DNA of 64,000 bases from Trogon surrucura (lineage: Eukaryota > Chordata > Aves > Trogoniformes > Trogonidae). The notes beneath the pieces are model-generated. The model was not told where the DNA came from and did no database searches. It was given only the letters and a program-made list of their open reading frames with translations. A program made the position numbers and the translations under genes. Location: positions 9,130,001 to 9,194,000 of the forward strand of contig CM036629.1 of NCBI GenBank assembly GCA_020746105.1. Reading direction: 5' to 3'. Of this stretch, positions 52,701 to 64,000 are shown piece after piece (positions within the stretch are counted from its first letter, which is position 1; each line of letters starts with the position of its first letter).

Positions 52701-55237
52701 CTTCTGCTGTAGTAGATGCCATGGAGGGTAGTTTGGTGTCTGAGTATGGATCAGCTCCATTTTCTCCTGGAAGTGTCAATAGCATCCAGAGGAACTGACT
52801 TCATTTTTCAAAAGAAGAGGGATGCTGCACTGGAAATAGCAGGGCATAAGCATTATTTAAGGAAAAGAGTGGAGGTTGATCAGCCTCCATTTTAAAGAGC
52901 TCATTGAAGGTGGTGCACAGCATCCTTTTAAAAGTTCAGTCTCTTCATTTGCTTGTGCTAGAGCAAAACGGGGATGCTTGTCCAGACATAACAGTATATG
53001 CCTGAGTGTTTTCACAAGAAATGTCTAGATCATTAAATATAATAGGTCTCAGCTGCAGTTTTGATCACTGAAGCATGCACACAATTCATCACAGCAAATT
53101 AGGTACGTCTTTGTAACTTATCTTTCTGCAATTTGCTGGCACTTTTTAGAGAGCTCAAACTTATATTGTATGTGCTACAGAAGCCATTTCAGATAAAATA
53201 TTCTATGTTTATTGTTGGAGAGCAAGGATTCACTAATAACAAAAACACGGAGCAGCGTATGTTTCTGCTCCTGCGTCTTGCAGAACCAGCAATAGTACCA
53301 GCAGAGATCCCCAGCCACATTCATTATTTATATATTTTAGTGAATTTCTTGTTTGCAGTAAAAGAGATATAAGCTTCAATATCAGATTGTGCCAAATTCT
53401 ATCCCACAGCCCATTCAGGAAACTTGAGGCAGCCGTGGTTCTCAATCATTACACAACCCATTTATCTCATTGGAATTTTGTCCTCTCTCTGCCTTGCTGA
53501 AATGTTGCTTGTTCTTTAAAAGCTTAGTGTGACCTTTGGAAAGAAAATGCATTTGCTATTTTAATTTATTTTTTTTTTTTAGAACAAACCAAAACCTACT
53601 TAAATTGAAATTGATATTCAAAAGCAGCACAGTTACTGAAAACCATTTACTTTATTACTAGAAGAGAACAGACGCTAGTGGGCTCGAAAATTACATTTTG
53701 GTGGATTCATCAGTTTCAGTCACTAGTTAGTCTGTGAACAGATGGATGTATTTGTAACAGTTAACATGAATTCATACCCTGAGTTTTTACATTTGCCTTA
53801 AGAGCACTGCTATCTTTGCTGCTGACTAGAATGGTTCGGAGAGATATTTTGTTTTATTTTTCTGAAAAATGATAAGGTTGTTTATAGTCAGAGAGATTTC
53901 TTACATCACAGGAAGCACCTCAGTTTTCAGAAATGTGAATGATGCATAGCTACTGTGTATGGAAAATGTTGTAAAAGAATCCCCCAGTATGACTGCTGCA
54001 GAAAAAATAAACATCTCAGCCTAAACCTAGATAAACCCCCATGGACCGAGAAAATAATTTTCAATAAACAAATATTTTAAACTTTGTCTATGAAGGTTGT
54101 AAACAGAGTTGCCTGTATTTGCATCTAGGGTCTGCCACAGTCTGATTGCTTGTCTCTTCTCCCCGCCCCCGAATCTAAGGCTACTGCTTACCAGAGCAAT
54201 GCATTAAACTCTCCATCTCCAAAACGGACAGAAATACTGCCCTAGCCTCTGCCGTGTGGCTTCTTTAGGTTTCAGGGATTTCGTTTAAATCTGAAATTTA
54301 TGTCCAGGAGACATAAATTATTAGATTGTAAAAGCAGCTGGGGAGGGAGTAAATATAGTCTCTTTAGTCCTCTATATCATTTCCTCAGGAAGATAATAAA
54401 TGTGTGGTGAGCGTCTTGTGTTTCCTCAGTCATACAAATGCTGCGTGTGTGTTGTATTTCAGATGTGAAGCCTAAATTCCAGACAGGAAATCCTGGAGTG
54501 ATACTGTGCTGCTGCTGCCTACTGCTGTGGTGCTGGTAGAAACCCCATCACTTTTACCAGTTGATGGAATTAGAAAAACAGTTTCGTGAAGGAATTGAAA
54601 AGGCCTTGGGTGTACCTCTGATTACTTATTAAGAGATTTAGGGTGTAACCCTTGGTCAGTGAAAGGCAGCTGGAGCAGCGGTTCCAGCCCTGGAGGGTGG
54701 TCCCACCCTCCAGCCTGATCCTGAAGGCCAGTTTTCCCAGGGGGATTTTAAAGAACACGAGAGATTCCTGCTAATTCACTGCCTTACCTGTTTGCATTGC
54801 TCCGCGAGGTCAGATACATAGAACAAGCGTGAAGTGAATTGTCAGGAAAGAATGGAGCCAGATAAGAACAAAAGGAAAAATAATACTTAGAATTGCATTC
54901 TGCACCGGGGCTTGCATACGGGGCTGTCCCTGCCTCCACCTCTGTGCTCTTGTCGGGAAGGTTGTTGGCATTTTCAGCCCAGCCTAATTTCAGGGACCTG
55001 ACAAGACTCCTGGAGCAGCCTTGCTGCTTGCTCCTTCTGAAGTTGCTTTCAGAGAAGTATATTCAGTCATAAACTAATGTTTGCATAATTAAGTCTCCGC
55101 CTTAACATCCTATTTTGAGAATAGTTTTATATCTCCCTTTGACTAGAGGGGAAAGGAAGAAAGGTAAAATAATTTAGAATACGGTGTATTTCCAGATTGT
55201 GCCTGTTTTGCAGTCTCTGCTTATGTTAAATGAAAAT

Positions 55238-55312
55238 CATAGAATCGCAGAATGTTCGGGGTTGGGAGGGACCTCTAGAGATCATCTAGTCCAACCCCCC
55301 TGCCGAACGGGA
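55238..55312 (-). mobile_element. Short CR1 3'-end fragment, minus strand
   Basis: The plus strand starts TCATAGAATCGCAGAATG and continues through the GGGTTGGGAGGGACCTCTAG and ATCATCTAGTCCAACCCCCC blocks, which is the reverse complement of a CR1 3' terminus. Only about 75 bases remain, so this is a severely 5'-truncated insertion. Confidence 0.85.
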
Positions 55313-55919
55313 TGCGAATGTTTGGTGTGTGGGCTGGATGCACGTGTGCAATGATTCGACTTGTGCAGTAACCGCTAGAGAACAGATTACTAATGCTCTC
55401 TTCTTTCTTCATGTTTCATGTTAATAGCATGACCTACAAGATACTAAAGTGTGTACCCTTAATGAGGTGATGTGGCTTTGTTGGAAAAATCTAGATGATG
55501 GAGATAAGACCCTATGTGCTGACGGGATCAATGCAGAGACATCTCATGGCTTTTTGTAAGGTCAGCTTGGGTTCAGTGAAGCTCCATCACCCCTACTCTG
55601 CATGAGCCAGCCCTGATTTGGCAGCAGCAGTCCTGAGCTTATCAACTCAGCCGTGCTTGGGGTGATTCGCTGCATAGCACCTTGTGTGTCTTGTGCCGCA
55701 GAACCAAATTACCTCAGCTTTGCACCATGCAGAAACAAAGCACTGCCCACGCTGCGCCAGCCCTCGGGGGAGCTCCTGCCTGATCATTTGTTTCTGCTGC
55801 ACAGTTAAACCTGAGTAAGTTGCCCTGGGCCTTGAGGTTCGACTGTGTATAGTGTGTCAGTCGTGGGTGCCTTACATTGTTGTGTCTCCAAAAGGTGTAG
55901 AGAGCAGGTTTAGAACATC
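55313..55919. other. Unique-looking spacer between opposed CR1 copies
   Basis: About 600 bases of non-repetitive sequence separate the two CR1 fragments. I see no gene or RNA feature in it. Confidence 0.5.
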
Positions 55920-56573
55920 GGTGTGTGACCAGCAAGTTGAGGGAGGTGTTTCTCCTACTCTGCTCTCGTGAGACCCCCCCTGCAGTACCATGTCCAGCTC
56001 TGGGGCCCCCAACATAAGGACATGGACCTGTTGGAGTGGGTCCAGAGGAGGCCACAAAGATGATTAGAGGTCTGGAACACCTCTCCTATGAAGACAGGCT
56101 GAGGGAGTTGGGGTTGCTCAGCCTGGAGAAGAGAAGGCTCCAGGGACACCTTATATTCCCAGTATAAGGTGCATATATATGAGCATCACAGTATAAACCT
56201 TCCAGTTCTTAAAGGCGGCTACAAGAAAGCTGCGGAGGGCCTTTTTACAAGGGAATGTAGTGATAGAATAAGGGATAATGATTTCAAACTGGAAACGGGT
56301 AGATTTAGATTTGTATAAGGAAGAAATTCTTCACTGTGTGAGGGTGATGAGGCACTGGAACAGGTTGGCCAGAGAAGCTGTGTACGCACCCTCCATGGAA
56401 GTGTTCAAGGCCATGTTGGATGAGGCTCTGAGTGACCTGGTCTAGTGGGAGCTGTCCCTGCCCCTGGTAGGGGGGTTGGAAATAGGTGATCTTTAAGGTC
56501 CCTTCCAACCTCTAACATTCTGTGTGATTCTCTGTGACCCTTCCAACCCAAACCGTTCTGTGATTCTATGAAA
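55920..56573 (+). mobile_element. CR1 LINE fragment, 5'-truncated, plus strand
   Basis: This is a 3' portion of CR1 in the sense orientation of the host gene. Recognisable blocks follow the usual order: GACCAGCAAGTTGAGGGAGG, CCAGCTCTGGGGCCC, ATGGACCTGTTGGAG, GAGGCTGAGGGAGTTGGGG-like text, GGAAGAAATTCTTCACTG, GGCACTGGAACAGGTTG, GGTCTAGTGGGAGCTGTCCC and the terminal GTGATTCTATGAA. Frameshifts and stops interrupt the reverse-transcriptase end. Two oddities are an extra AT-rich segment with an inverted repeat at 56148-56170, and a partly duplicated 3' tail in which CTTCCAACC...TTCTGTG occurs twice (about 56504-56573). Confidence 0.93.
56148..56170. repeat. Inverted repeat ACCTTATA / TATAAGGT within CR1
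   Basis: Two perfect 8-base arms (56148-56155 and 56163-56170) flank TTCCCAG. The hairpin marks the start of roughly 40 bases not expected in a CR1 copy at this place, before CR1 text resumes near CCTTCCAGTTCTTAAAGG. Confidence 0.7.
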
Positions 56574-59339
56574 TTTGCTTACAAAAAAATTGTCCTCCTT
56601 TGGGTCCAATACCTGTGATTGTCTAAAATGTAGCAGCTTGCTATTTAGAAGGCAGATTTTTCTGAGACCAGTGACACTGTTGTAATGGAGTTATCACTGG
56701 CTGGAAAACCCGATCTTTTAACAGTTACAGTTGTTTCACACATACCACAGTGATGTCACTTCACTGTTTTGTCTTGTGATGTCTTGGAGGAGATGGCTCA
56801 TGTTGGGGATATTTTGGCCCCTCTTTTACTTATGGGGAGTAAATCCTGCTTGGCTTGTTCACACCACTGGCTCCTCTGGGGTTAACTCCTCAAGGCAGCG
56901 GGCAGTGGGCTGAGCACAATTCTGTCTACAGATTTCTGCTCTGCTGGTGGCACGTACACTAGTTGGGCAGCACGCAAAGTACTTCTATAAACTGTGGCTT
57001 TGCTGTTTTATAGCAGAGACACTTGCATTGGAGGATTTTTATGCCCCTTTTGAAATTAGAAACCAGCAATAACAGCCATTACGTTCAAGGCGACAGGTCA
57101 CCAACCAGCCATTTTGTCAGCCCAAGCAGTATGCGAGTGCCATGTGACAGGAGTATTTGTCTGCCTCTAAGAAAAACGTGTCCATAATGCAAGGCATGCA
57201 GTTTGTTAGATTGGTATTCCATTAGAGAGAGTTTTACTTTAGTTGCCACATTGTAAAAGAATTACCCGTAGAAGGACTGTGATGTGCTGCTGTGCAACGG
57301 GGGATACAGGGCTCGTGTGAAGTCCAGCTGCCCACATGTGCTTATCGGGTCCAAGGAACCCGATTCAGCTGCAGCTTCCATCATTTGGTGAAGGATGTTG
57401 CCTAAGTGAAGAGTTGCCTGACTGAAGAGTGCAAGATGTGCCCCTCTTAATTTTTGCACTAAAATTCATCATTAAGGCTGAAACTGTCTCATACCTGGTC
57501 CTTAAGACCAGGAATACCAAACTGGGGCAGAAAAAAAAAGGGTATAAAAAAATCAGATGGTGTTCAGTGACCCCAACAGAGCAAGTTAAGGAACCTGTTT
57601 TAGGTTCAACTTTGAATTTCCTGGCTTTTGTTGGGTTATATTCCCATGGAAATGGTCACTCAGTGAAGCTTTTGTCTATGCGTTTTGACTGGTGACTGCT
57701 AAAGGTACTGCGTGGAAAGCATTTCCCTTTTGCTTTAAGTATTTTTTTGAGGAAAAAGAGTGTGAGAGGATGTAGTCCTTGTCCTAAAGTGAATCAGGAA
57801 ATCATTTAGTGTTTATAGAAGAGGCACAAGGAGTCCCATAACAATGATGGCAGCCCCCACAGAATGAACAATTAACTGACTTCTGCAATGTGATTTACCT
57901 TGGATCAAGAAGGGATTAATGAGATATGCTTCAGCTAAGCTTCAAATGAATCAACAAACCATGTTTTTGAGAGGCACACCTAAGAAGAATTCCCCAAAAA
58001 TGGTTTTCCTCTTGCAAATGCTTTTGAAACATCATTGCTTCCCTGACTGGGACCCATAAGCAGATAAAAACAAGACAGCACTGGATCGTGCATTTAAGCT
58101 TTTGGCATAGCGCAGGCAAAGGAGTGTGCCTGTGGGCAGTAGATGCTGTCTGCAATTAGTGTGTGGCTGAGATTGGAAACGGCCTGGAAATGGGGTATTT
58201 GTATTCCTTAGGACAGCTTTGGAGGGTTGCTTTGAAGCCGGGCGAAGGGCACGTGTGCTACTGCGCGCTGGGTGGGTGGCCACGTCCGTGGAGGTGCTGC
58301 GGGGGCCGAGGCCCCGAGCAACCGGGCGCCTGTGGGACCAGCTCCCCAGAAAAACATGGGCTGGCCAAGCGAGGTTAAAGCACCAAGTGTTGTCGGGAGA
58401 GCGGCGTGTTGAGATCCTACAGGCCCTCTTCTGCTCTCGGGATCAGCAGTGGCTCTGGGATCCAGTCAGGGAGGAACAGTGGTGCTGAGAGAGGAGTGGA
58501 GGAATTCTAAAAATATTCTGGTTGCATGCACTTCTGAAAACAGTAATTAAATTTGTCCCTCTCTCTTTACATTTAGGAAGTGTAAGGTTCTTCCTTCAGC
58601 TTATTTTGATCTTGTGCATGGCATACTGTAGAGTATAAGTCACAAGGACGTTGATAAATTTGCATTTCTGAGTGAAATTCTCAGGAGCGTGCAGTCCCTC
58701 AGGACAGGTATTATTAGCTCCCTGGTTTCATTGGGTGCCTCAGTGAATCCTGGTGTGTTTACGGCTAGTTTCTCCAACAGAAGACTCCGGTTATCTCTTA
58801 ATAATGTATTCTCCTGTGGTTTTTATTTCCAAAGTGCCGTGGTAAGGAGATTTTCCCAAAGGCTTCAGTTTGCTTTGTGCTTCAGCATTTTATCCAGTGT
58901 TTTTGGAAGATACATATAGACTTTTCAGTGAGGCATTTAATCGAATATGAGAGGCTGTGCCAGGCTTGGGCTCACATTTGGAGTTCACTTGTAATAGGCT
59001 CACCTTGGTTTATTCACAGTTTTTAGAGAAGAATAGAAGGAGATGGCAGGTCTAGAAGACTGATGATATAGAATTATTAGTCTCAAGTGGAAAGGGGAAA
59101 GCATGTTAGGTGAGTTGTCAAAGTCTGATTAGGACTAAACAACCTGAATTAGAGGAAAGATTAAATTCATAAATGGTCTAAAAAATCCTTAGCTAGTGTG
59201 AGAAAAGGCTCGCACTGACAAAAAAATAAAGGTATTTGTAAAAAAGGTTATGTTTCAAACCCAGAATAACATGGAAATGCCTATCAAATGTCAAGAATAC
59301 ATTGAAATTAACGGAATTGCCATAAGTGTAGAGATAAAA

Positions 59340-59440
59340 CTGCGGGAGTGTGTTGTGGGCAGGGTGCGGCGGGGCGGCCGAGCGCACGGCCCCCGGGGTG
59401 CAGAACAAAGGCAGCAGCGGGGCCGGGGGGCTCCTGGGCC
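59340..59440. other. CpG-rich patch in intron
   Basis: GTGCGGCGGGGCGGCCGAGCG and CAGCGGGGCCGGGGGG-type sequence gives a compact CpG and G-rich cluster in otherwise AT-rich DNA. It may be a regulatory CpG cluster; the long minus-strand frame over it (59308-59772) has no recognised domain. Confidence 0.4.
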
Positions 59441-60165
59441 TGCCTGCCTTTTACAGACCAGCGCCTGGGCAGTGGCATTGCAGTATAGAAACACGCCAGC
59501 CGCACAAAAAAGATGTGTAAAAAATAAAAGCAGACAGTGTTTAGTCGGTCACACGTGGAGCGGCTTTTTTTCCCTGTAAATATTTCATGAGTTCCGAATC
59601 TTTCCATCGACTCCAGATGAAGTGCCAGGTCCTGGTCGCCTTTCTGGGGGCGGCTCAGGGGTTCCCCCTGACAACCAGGCACCGTGGGTACAGAAACCCC
59701 GGCCGTGCCGGGACCAACTCTGTCCTGGCACAGGCAGGTATTGCTGTGTCCCTGTGCCACTGAAAGGTGCATTTGGTCCTCGAGTAGTGAACTATGTGCA
59801 AGCGTCAGAGTAACTCACATGGAGGTATTTTCATTGGAAACAGGCAACTTCACTTTTCAGCTGACAGCAAACCTCCAGGCGTATTTTCTTAGACACTCGA
59901 AGTGATTTTTATTTTTTTTTCTTGGTTCAATAACTTGTAAAGGACAGCTTCCTAACTGCATTTGTTGAAGTGCCATCTCAAAGTGTGCTGACACGGGGAC
60001 TGACTGACGCACGGCAAGTTATCAGATGCTCAGAGATGAAGGAAGCAGTAACACAGGCAGCCGTTTCCTTTCACAAAGGATGTGCCACCTCTCGTTTGCC
60101 TCTACCTCCGTTTCAAGGGATTCTTCAAATAAAGAGGGCACATGTGAACCTGTCTTGCCTGACAA

Positions 60166-60180
60166 TTTTTTTTTTTTTTT
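60166..60180 (+). repeat. T15 homopolymer
   Basis: A simple T run is followed by GTTGAG. No retrocopy was recognised beside it. Confidence 0.85.
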
Positions 60181-60679
60181 GTTGAGTACCATGATAACTT
60201 GGAGTTCACTTGTTACAAGCATTTTATATAGTAGGTGAAATACCAGGGGAAAGGAAAGAAGTAATACTGTATTTCCTGAAAAGCTATGATCTAAACATAT
60301 AAATGTCACTGGCTAAGAATTACCTGAAACAACTGGAAGGGCAATTAACACCTGGTTTTATGGGAAACATTGGTTACCACTATCAGTTTTAATGAAGTGT
60401 ATTAACTAAATTGTGTTCTGAGTATTCATTCAGCCCTGTTTATGGCACACTCTTGAGTACATTTACTGTTTGTCAGAAGTGCAAACTAGTGAACATATGA
60501 GGCTTTAAGACAGGCCATCTGTTAGTCTTAGACCCTTGGATAATTGTCAAGCAGTTCTAAAAATAAGCACATACAAACTGCAAGGGGGTACAAAGGTGAT
60601 TTTTCTTTAGTCTGATAGCAAAGGGAAAGTAACAACCAGAAATTAAAAATAAATAGGTTTATCCTGTAAGGCAAGCCTG

Positions 60680-60780
60680 CTCTCCTTTTTTTTTCCTTTT
60701 CTCTCTCCCTTTTTCCCCCCCCTCACCTTCAGTGTGCTTTTTTTTTTTTAAATTTCATTTTTTTTCCTCTTGCTCTTCTG
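60680..60780 (+). repeat. Pyrimidine-rich tract
   Basis: Long T and C runs (T8-10, C7-8) cover about 100 bases with one AGTGTG break and an AAA near 60750. It resembles a degenerate homopyrimidine microsatellite. Confidence 0.65.
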
Positions 60781-62270
60781 GGTCATGGCATCCCTTGAAT
60801 GCCTCTCCAGTTTAGGATTAGAGCAGCACCAATTTAAGGCTCACAGCTTTCTGTAGAGAGCATAATCTCCGATGGCTAGAGCAAGGGTCACCCTGTGTCC
60901 TCTGCCTAAAGTAATCCCTTTATAAAGTCAAGGCACAAAGATTTTCATCTTTGTGGATTGCTGTTAGAGGGAAATAGTACCTGTGTACGTATCTCTGTGT
61001 GTTTATGGATATATAACCAGGAATATTGGCTGAGAGATTTTTGGACCAGTTGGAATTCAAAAGATGCAAAACATTGAAAAAAAGAACACTGCAGATGGTA
61101 TTTCATAAATATTTAGACACTCTAACTTCTGTTTGTGGCAATTTGGAGGTTTTGTTTTGTCTTCTTTTATATGTATGTTCAAATGTGAGACTTGAACTTT
61201 TGCTTCGAGTCAGTGCCTTACTCTGAGGTTTAGTTTTTGTCTGGCAAGCTGTGTGTGTTGACAGTCAATGGAGGGTTTGCTTCTCTTGTTCCCCCTGGCC
61301 TCGGTCTGAAAGGGGAAAGGAGAGAGAATGGGGAGGAGGGGGCACAGCCTTGCGGAGGCCCCAGCCAAGACCCTGATCCCTGGGCTTGGAGCTGGGCAAT
61401 GCCTGAACGGGTGGTGGAAACCTGGGCGAGGAGGTGGGGAGCGTCAGGAAGAGAAACCACCTGGGCTCTCGCCTGGGTCTGGAGAAGCCCCCGCACGTTG
61501 GGAAAAATATAGGGATTACTAGGAATTACCTTTGCATCACAAGATGCCGCAGCAGTGCTCATGCATCACCCCCAGGGTTGGTGTTCCCAGTCTAGGGTCA
61601 GCATTTTCGGTCCACGTGGTTTTGCGGTGCCACAGCAACCCCGGTGTCCGCAGGCACAGGCTGAGCAGCCAGCTCTGGGGAAGCGATGGGGGCAGCAAGT
61701 GCTGTGTGTTTCCTCTCCCAAACGTGCAGTGTGCTCCTGCGCACGGGTCACCCGATGGCATGAGTGGAGCTCCACGTTAGCTGTTCGTGGCATGAATCCA
61801 TTATCTCCATAATTCTTATTGAAATTATTTGAGGAATGGGTTTCGTTCCTTCTATTGGGATTTGGAAGGGGAAAGAGAGGCTTTCTAACCTTTCACCAGA
61901 GACCCAATCACTGCAGAAGGCTTACGAATTTCACTTGAGGGTGATGGGCATTACCAGTCTTGTTGTGCCATTTCTTAACCTCTGTATGATGTATTGTCTT
62001 TTAGGTGTTTGTGCTCACGTACACAGGCAGTGTACCTCTGAACGGCTGATACAAAATATCTAAATACATAACAGATGCACAATGGCACTATAGACTGGAT
62101 GTATTATGGCCCCAAACCATTATCACACCCCTCACAGTTGCATTTTATTTTTTTCACCTGCTCCTGTGTAGTACACCTGTGATTTGTTGGCAGTGAATGT
62201 CGTTGCGGCATGGGAGACTCTCAGCTTGACTGCCTGGCTTGGAGCTTTGCTCCATCATGTGCTGCTTTTT

Positions 62271-62284
62271 GTGTGTGTGTGTGT
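62271..62284 (+). repeat. (GT)7 microsatellite
   Basis: Seven GT units sit between two T runs. The array is short and probably polymorphic. Confidence 0.8.
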
Positions 62285-64000
62285 TTTTTCTCTCAATCTT
62301 TATATAGCTTGTAAGAGTTCTTTAAACTGCTGAAAGTGATCATCTTTCAGTCCTGATGCTTTCCTTCTTGACACAGTGCTCTGAAAATGGAGATTGTCAT
62401 GCCAGTGTTTTCATAATAATGCATGTAGAAAAACAGAGAAATATTCATTGTAGGTGTCCTGCGCAATGGCTTGATCCGCATCCAGAGGGCAGGCAGGGGG
62501 GGTCCCCAGGGAAGATCTGGAGACCAATCAGTATCTACACGGACAATAATCAACCATACTTAGAAATCTTTATTTTCTGCAAAACCCGTCACCCAGTTCC
62601 TTGGTCCCAGACACTTGCACAAATGGTTCATTTGGGGATTGTGCAGCCAGTAGAAAATTCCACTTAAACACTGTGACAGCCCCAAGGCTTGGGGCAGTTG
62701 CATTTTCCCCACTGATGTGGCTGACAGAATTGCTATCCATTTTGCATGATTATGAAGAAAGGAAAGAAAAGAAGAAATTTTCCAACCTTGTCCTATAAAT
62801 AAGCTGTGACTTACTTGATGTTGACAGGTGACTTAGCGCTGCTATAGAGTTTTCCAGCTGCAATAATGTCTCAGAATGATGTATTCAGTGGGGTATCAGC
62901 TGTGAGCCGTGCGTAAACCAGGGGGCCTAACAGGAGCTGTGAAGAGCCATTTTTACTGCTCAGCTTCCAAATTATGTCCTGCCTCCTGCAGGCCCCCAGA
63001 TGCATACGTGTATGGATGGCCTTGTGAGCAGGTAGGCATGTGCAAACACACACAGAAGCATGACTGGAGCGGCTTAATTTTTGTGGCTGCTTTATTTTCC
63101 ATTGGAAATCATTCTTAAGATGTATTTATTTTTTTTTTAAAACCACAACTTCTATAGTTGAAAAATCACACCCGGGCTGTTTCCTGCCAGCCCATCAGGA
63201 AGGTGGGTGAAGTTTCCTTAGGCTGCTTGGCTCGAAGCATTCTTGTAGTGTGCGTACATTCCCAGAATGTTTAGACGAAATCCAGATTTGCATATGAAAA
63301 ACGTATATTTTATGTTTTTAACTGTTAGCCCTATGGCACAGCTAGTTTCTCAGCTCCTGTGTGACACAGCTCTGAATGGCTGCAGGATTTGAGTATAATC
63401 TGTTTGTTTCTTTGCGTAAACTCTGCTCACAAACCCACTATATTCGTTGCATTAGGATCGTTCAGAACATATTATTAACCTGTGTTTGAGGAGGGAGGGC
63501 TCACAGTGAAAGCTTCATTATCAGATTTAGAGCCACATACCATTCCTTTATTGACCTGCCTGGTGTAATCAATGCAGCAGCCACACAAGTTTGAAATCAT
63601 GTTGCCTGACTGTAGACTGTGCGTCACGCATCTAGTGCTGATTGTGCATTATCTTTTAAGTGACACTGCCTAAATAAGTATGGATTCGTCTACCACAAAT
63701 AGCCCTTTCTATCTGAACATGGCAAACCTTTTGCATTTCTTATTGATACTCACAAAGACCTAAAAATAGAACTGCAATGAAGTGCGCAAGAAATGGCCGT
63801 TGTTAAATTGCTGAGGAGTGTGTCTGAGCACGGAGCAGCCTGGGTGTTCTTTCGCATTTTCATGCTTTCCCAGTTAGGTTCAGTGGACAAGCTGCTTGTC
63901 AGTGCTACTAGCATTGTGTTTGTAGGGCTCCATCCATCAGTCCTCTTCTATAGTCATTATTTGACTTGAGAATGACATCCAGCCCTGCAAAGGTTATTCC

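Larger units (their letters stand above)
56574..64000. other. Intronic block without gene
   Basis: This is AT-rich sequence with a CpG-rich patch at 58235-58330, another at 59340-59440, a T15 tract at 60166, a pyrimidine-rich stretch at 60680-60780, a GC-rich patch at 61270-61500 and a (GT)6-7 microsatellite at 62271. No terminal exon of the zinc-finger gene or other exon was recognised. Confidence 0.6.

Noticed and set aside
53560-53590. T-tract followed by AG, a possible 3' splice site
   Set aside because: The downstream sequence gives no zinc-finger frame and hits stops quickly.
59308-59772. 154-residue minus-strand frame
   Set aside because: It crosses a CpG-rich patch; no domain or codon pattern supports it.
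63155-63185. AATCACACC resembling the N-H-T start expected for the terminal zinc-finger exon
   Set aside because: No acceptor AG or pyrimidine tract stands directly before it, and the following codons do not give the expected Met and short tail to a stop.

Overview
The window looks like avian nuclear DNA, almost all of it intronic. The best taxonomic evidence is the repeats: three CR1 LINE pieces with the CR1 3' end (GATTCTATG-type terminus and the GGTTGGACTAGATGATC-type block on one strand or the other) and two solo LTRs of bird endogenous-retrovirus type. There is no Alu, L1 or mammalian SINE, and no prokaryotic feature. Most of the sequence is AT-rich, CpG-poor and interrupted by stops in all frames, with isolated GC-rich patches.

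Only one gene is supported. Two short plus-strand exons (41878-42009 and 44541-44656) encode consecutive C2H2 zinc fingers of the ZNF423/ZNF521 family (ZFP423, OAZ, Ebfaz / EHZF). They are joined by a 2.5 kb intron with good splice sites, and the frame continues through the junction in phase 1. The second exon ends in phase 0 inside a third finger whose histidines must lie in a later exon that I could not find here. Both neighbouring introns are therefore long: at least 41.9 kb upstream and at least 19.3 kb downstream. I lean towards ZNF423 over ZNF521 on residues recalled from memory; this is not decisive.

Layout. 1-6189: intron with a G19 tract, an A/GAAA tract and a GC patch. 6190-6738: plus-strand solo LTR. 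6739-28499: intron with several homopolymer/pyrimidine tracts and AT-rich blocks that look like conserved non-coding elements. 28500-29462: minus-strand solo LTR of about 960 bp with a readable TATA box and poly(A) signal. 29463-41877: intron holding a possible G-quadruplex, a perfect RFX X-box beside a CpG-rich patch, and an AT-rich/CpG-rich tandem block at 37.96-38.37 kb. 41878-44656: the two exons; their intron carries a 5'-truncated minus-strand CR1 and an unusual 0.5 kb, nearly cytosine-free GTTAGAA-type degenerate repeat. 44657-64000: intron with further candidate conserved blocks and a head-to-head inverted CR1 pair at 55.2-56.6 kb.

The known protein is a nuclear transcription factor that works with EBF/OLF1 factors and SMADs, and the C-terminal finger group encoded here is the part linked to EBF interaction. 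Everything else in the window is host-intron sequence, transposon remains and possible enhancer DNA. No new biological system was found; the most unusual structures are the GTTAGAA repeat, the X-box patch and the CpG island-like block near 38.3 kb.
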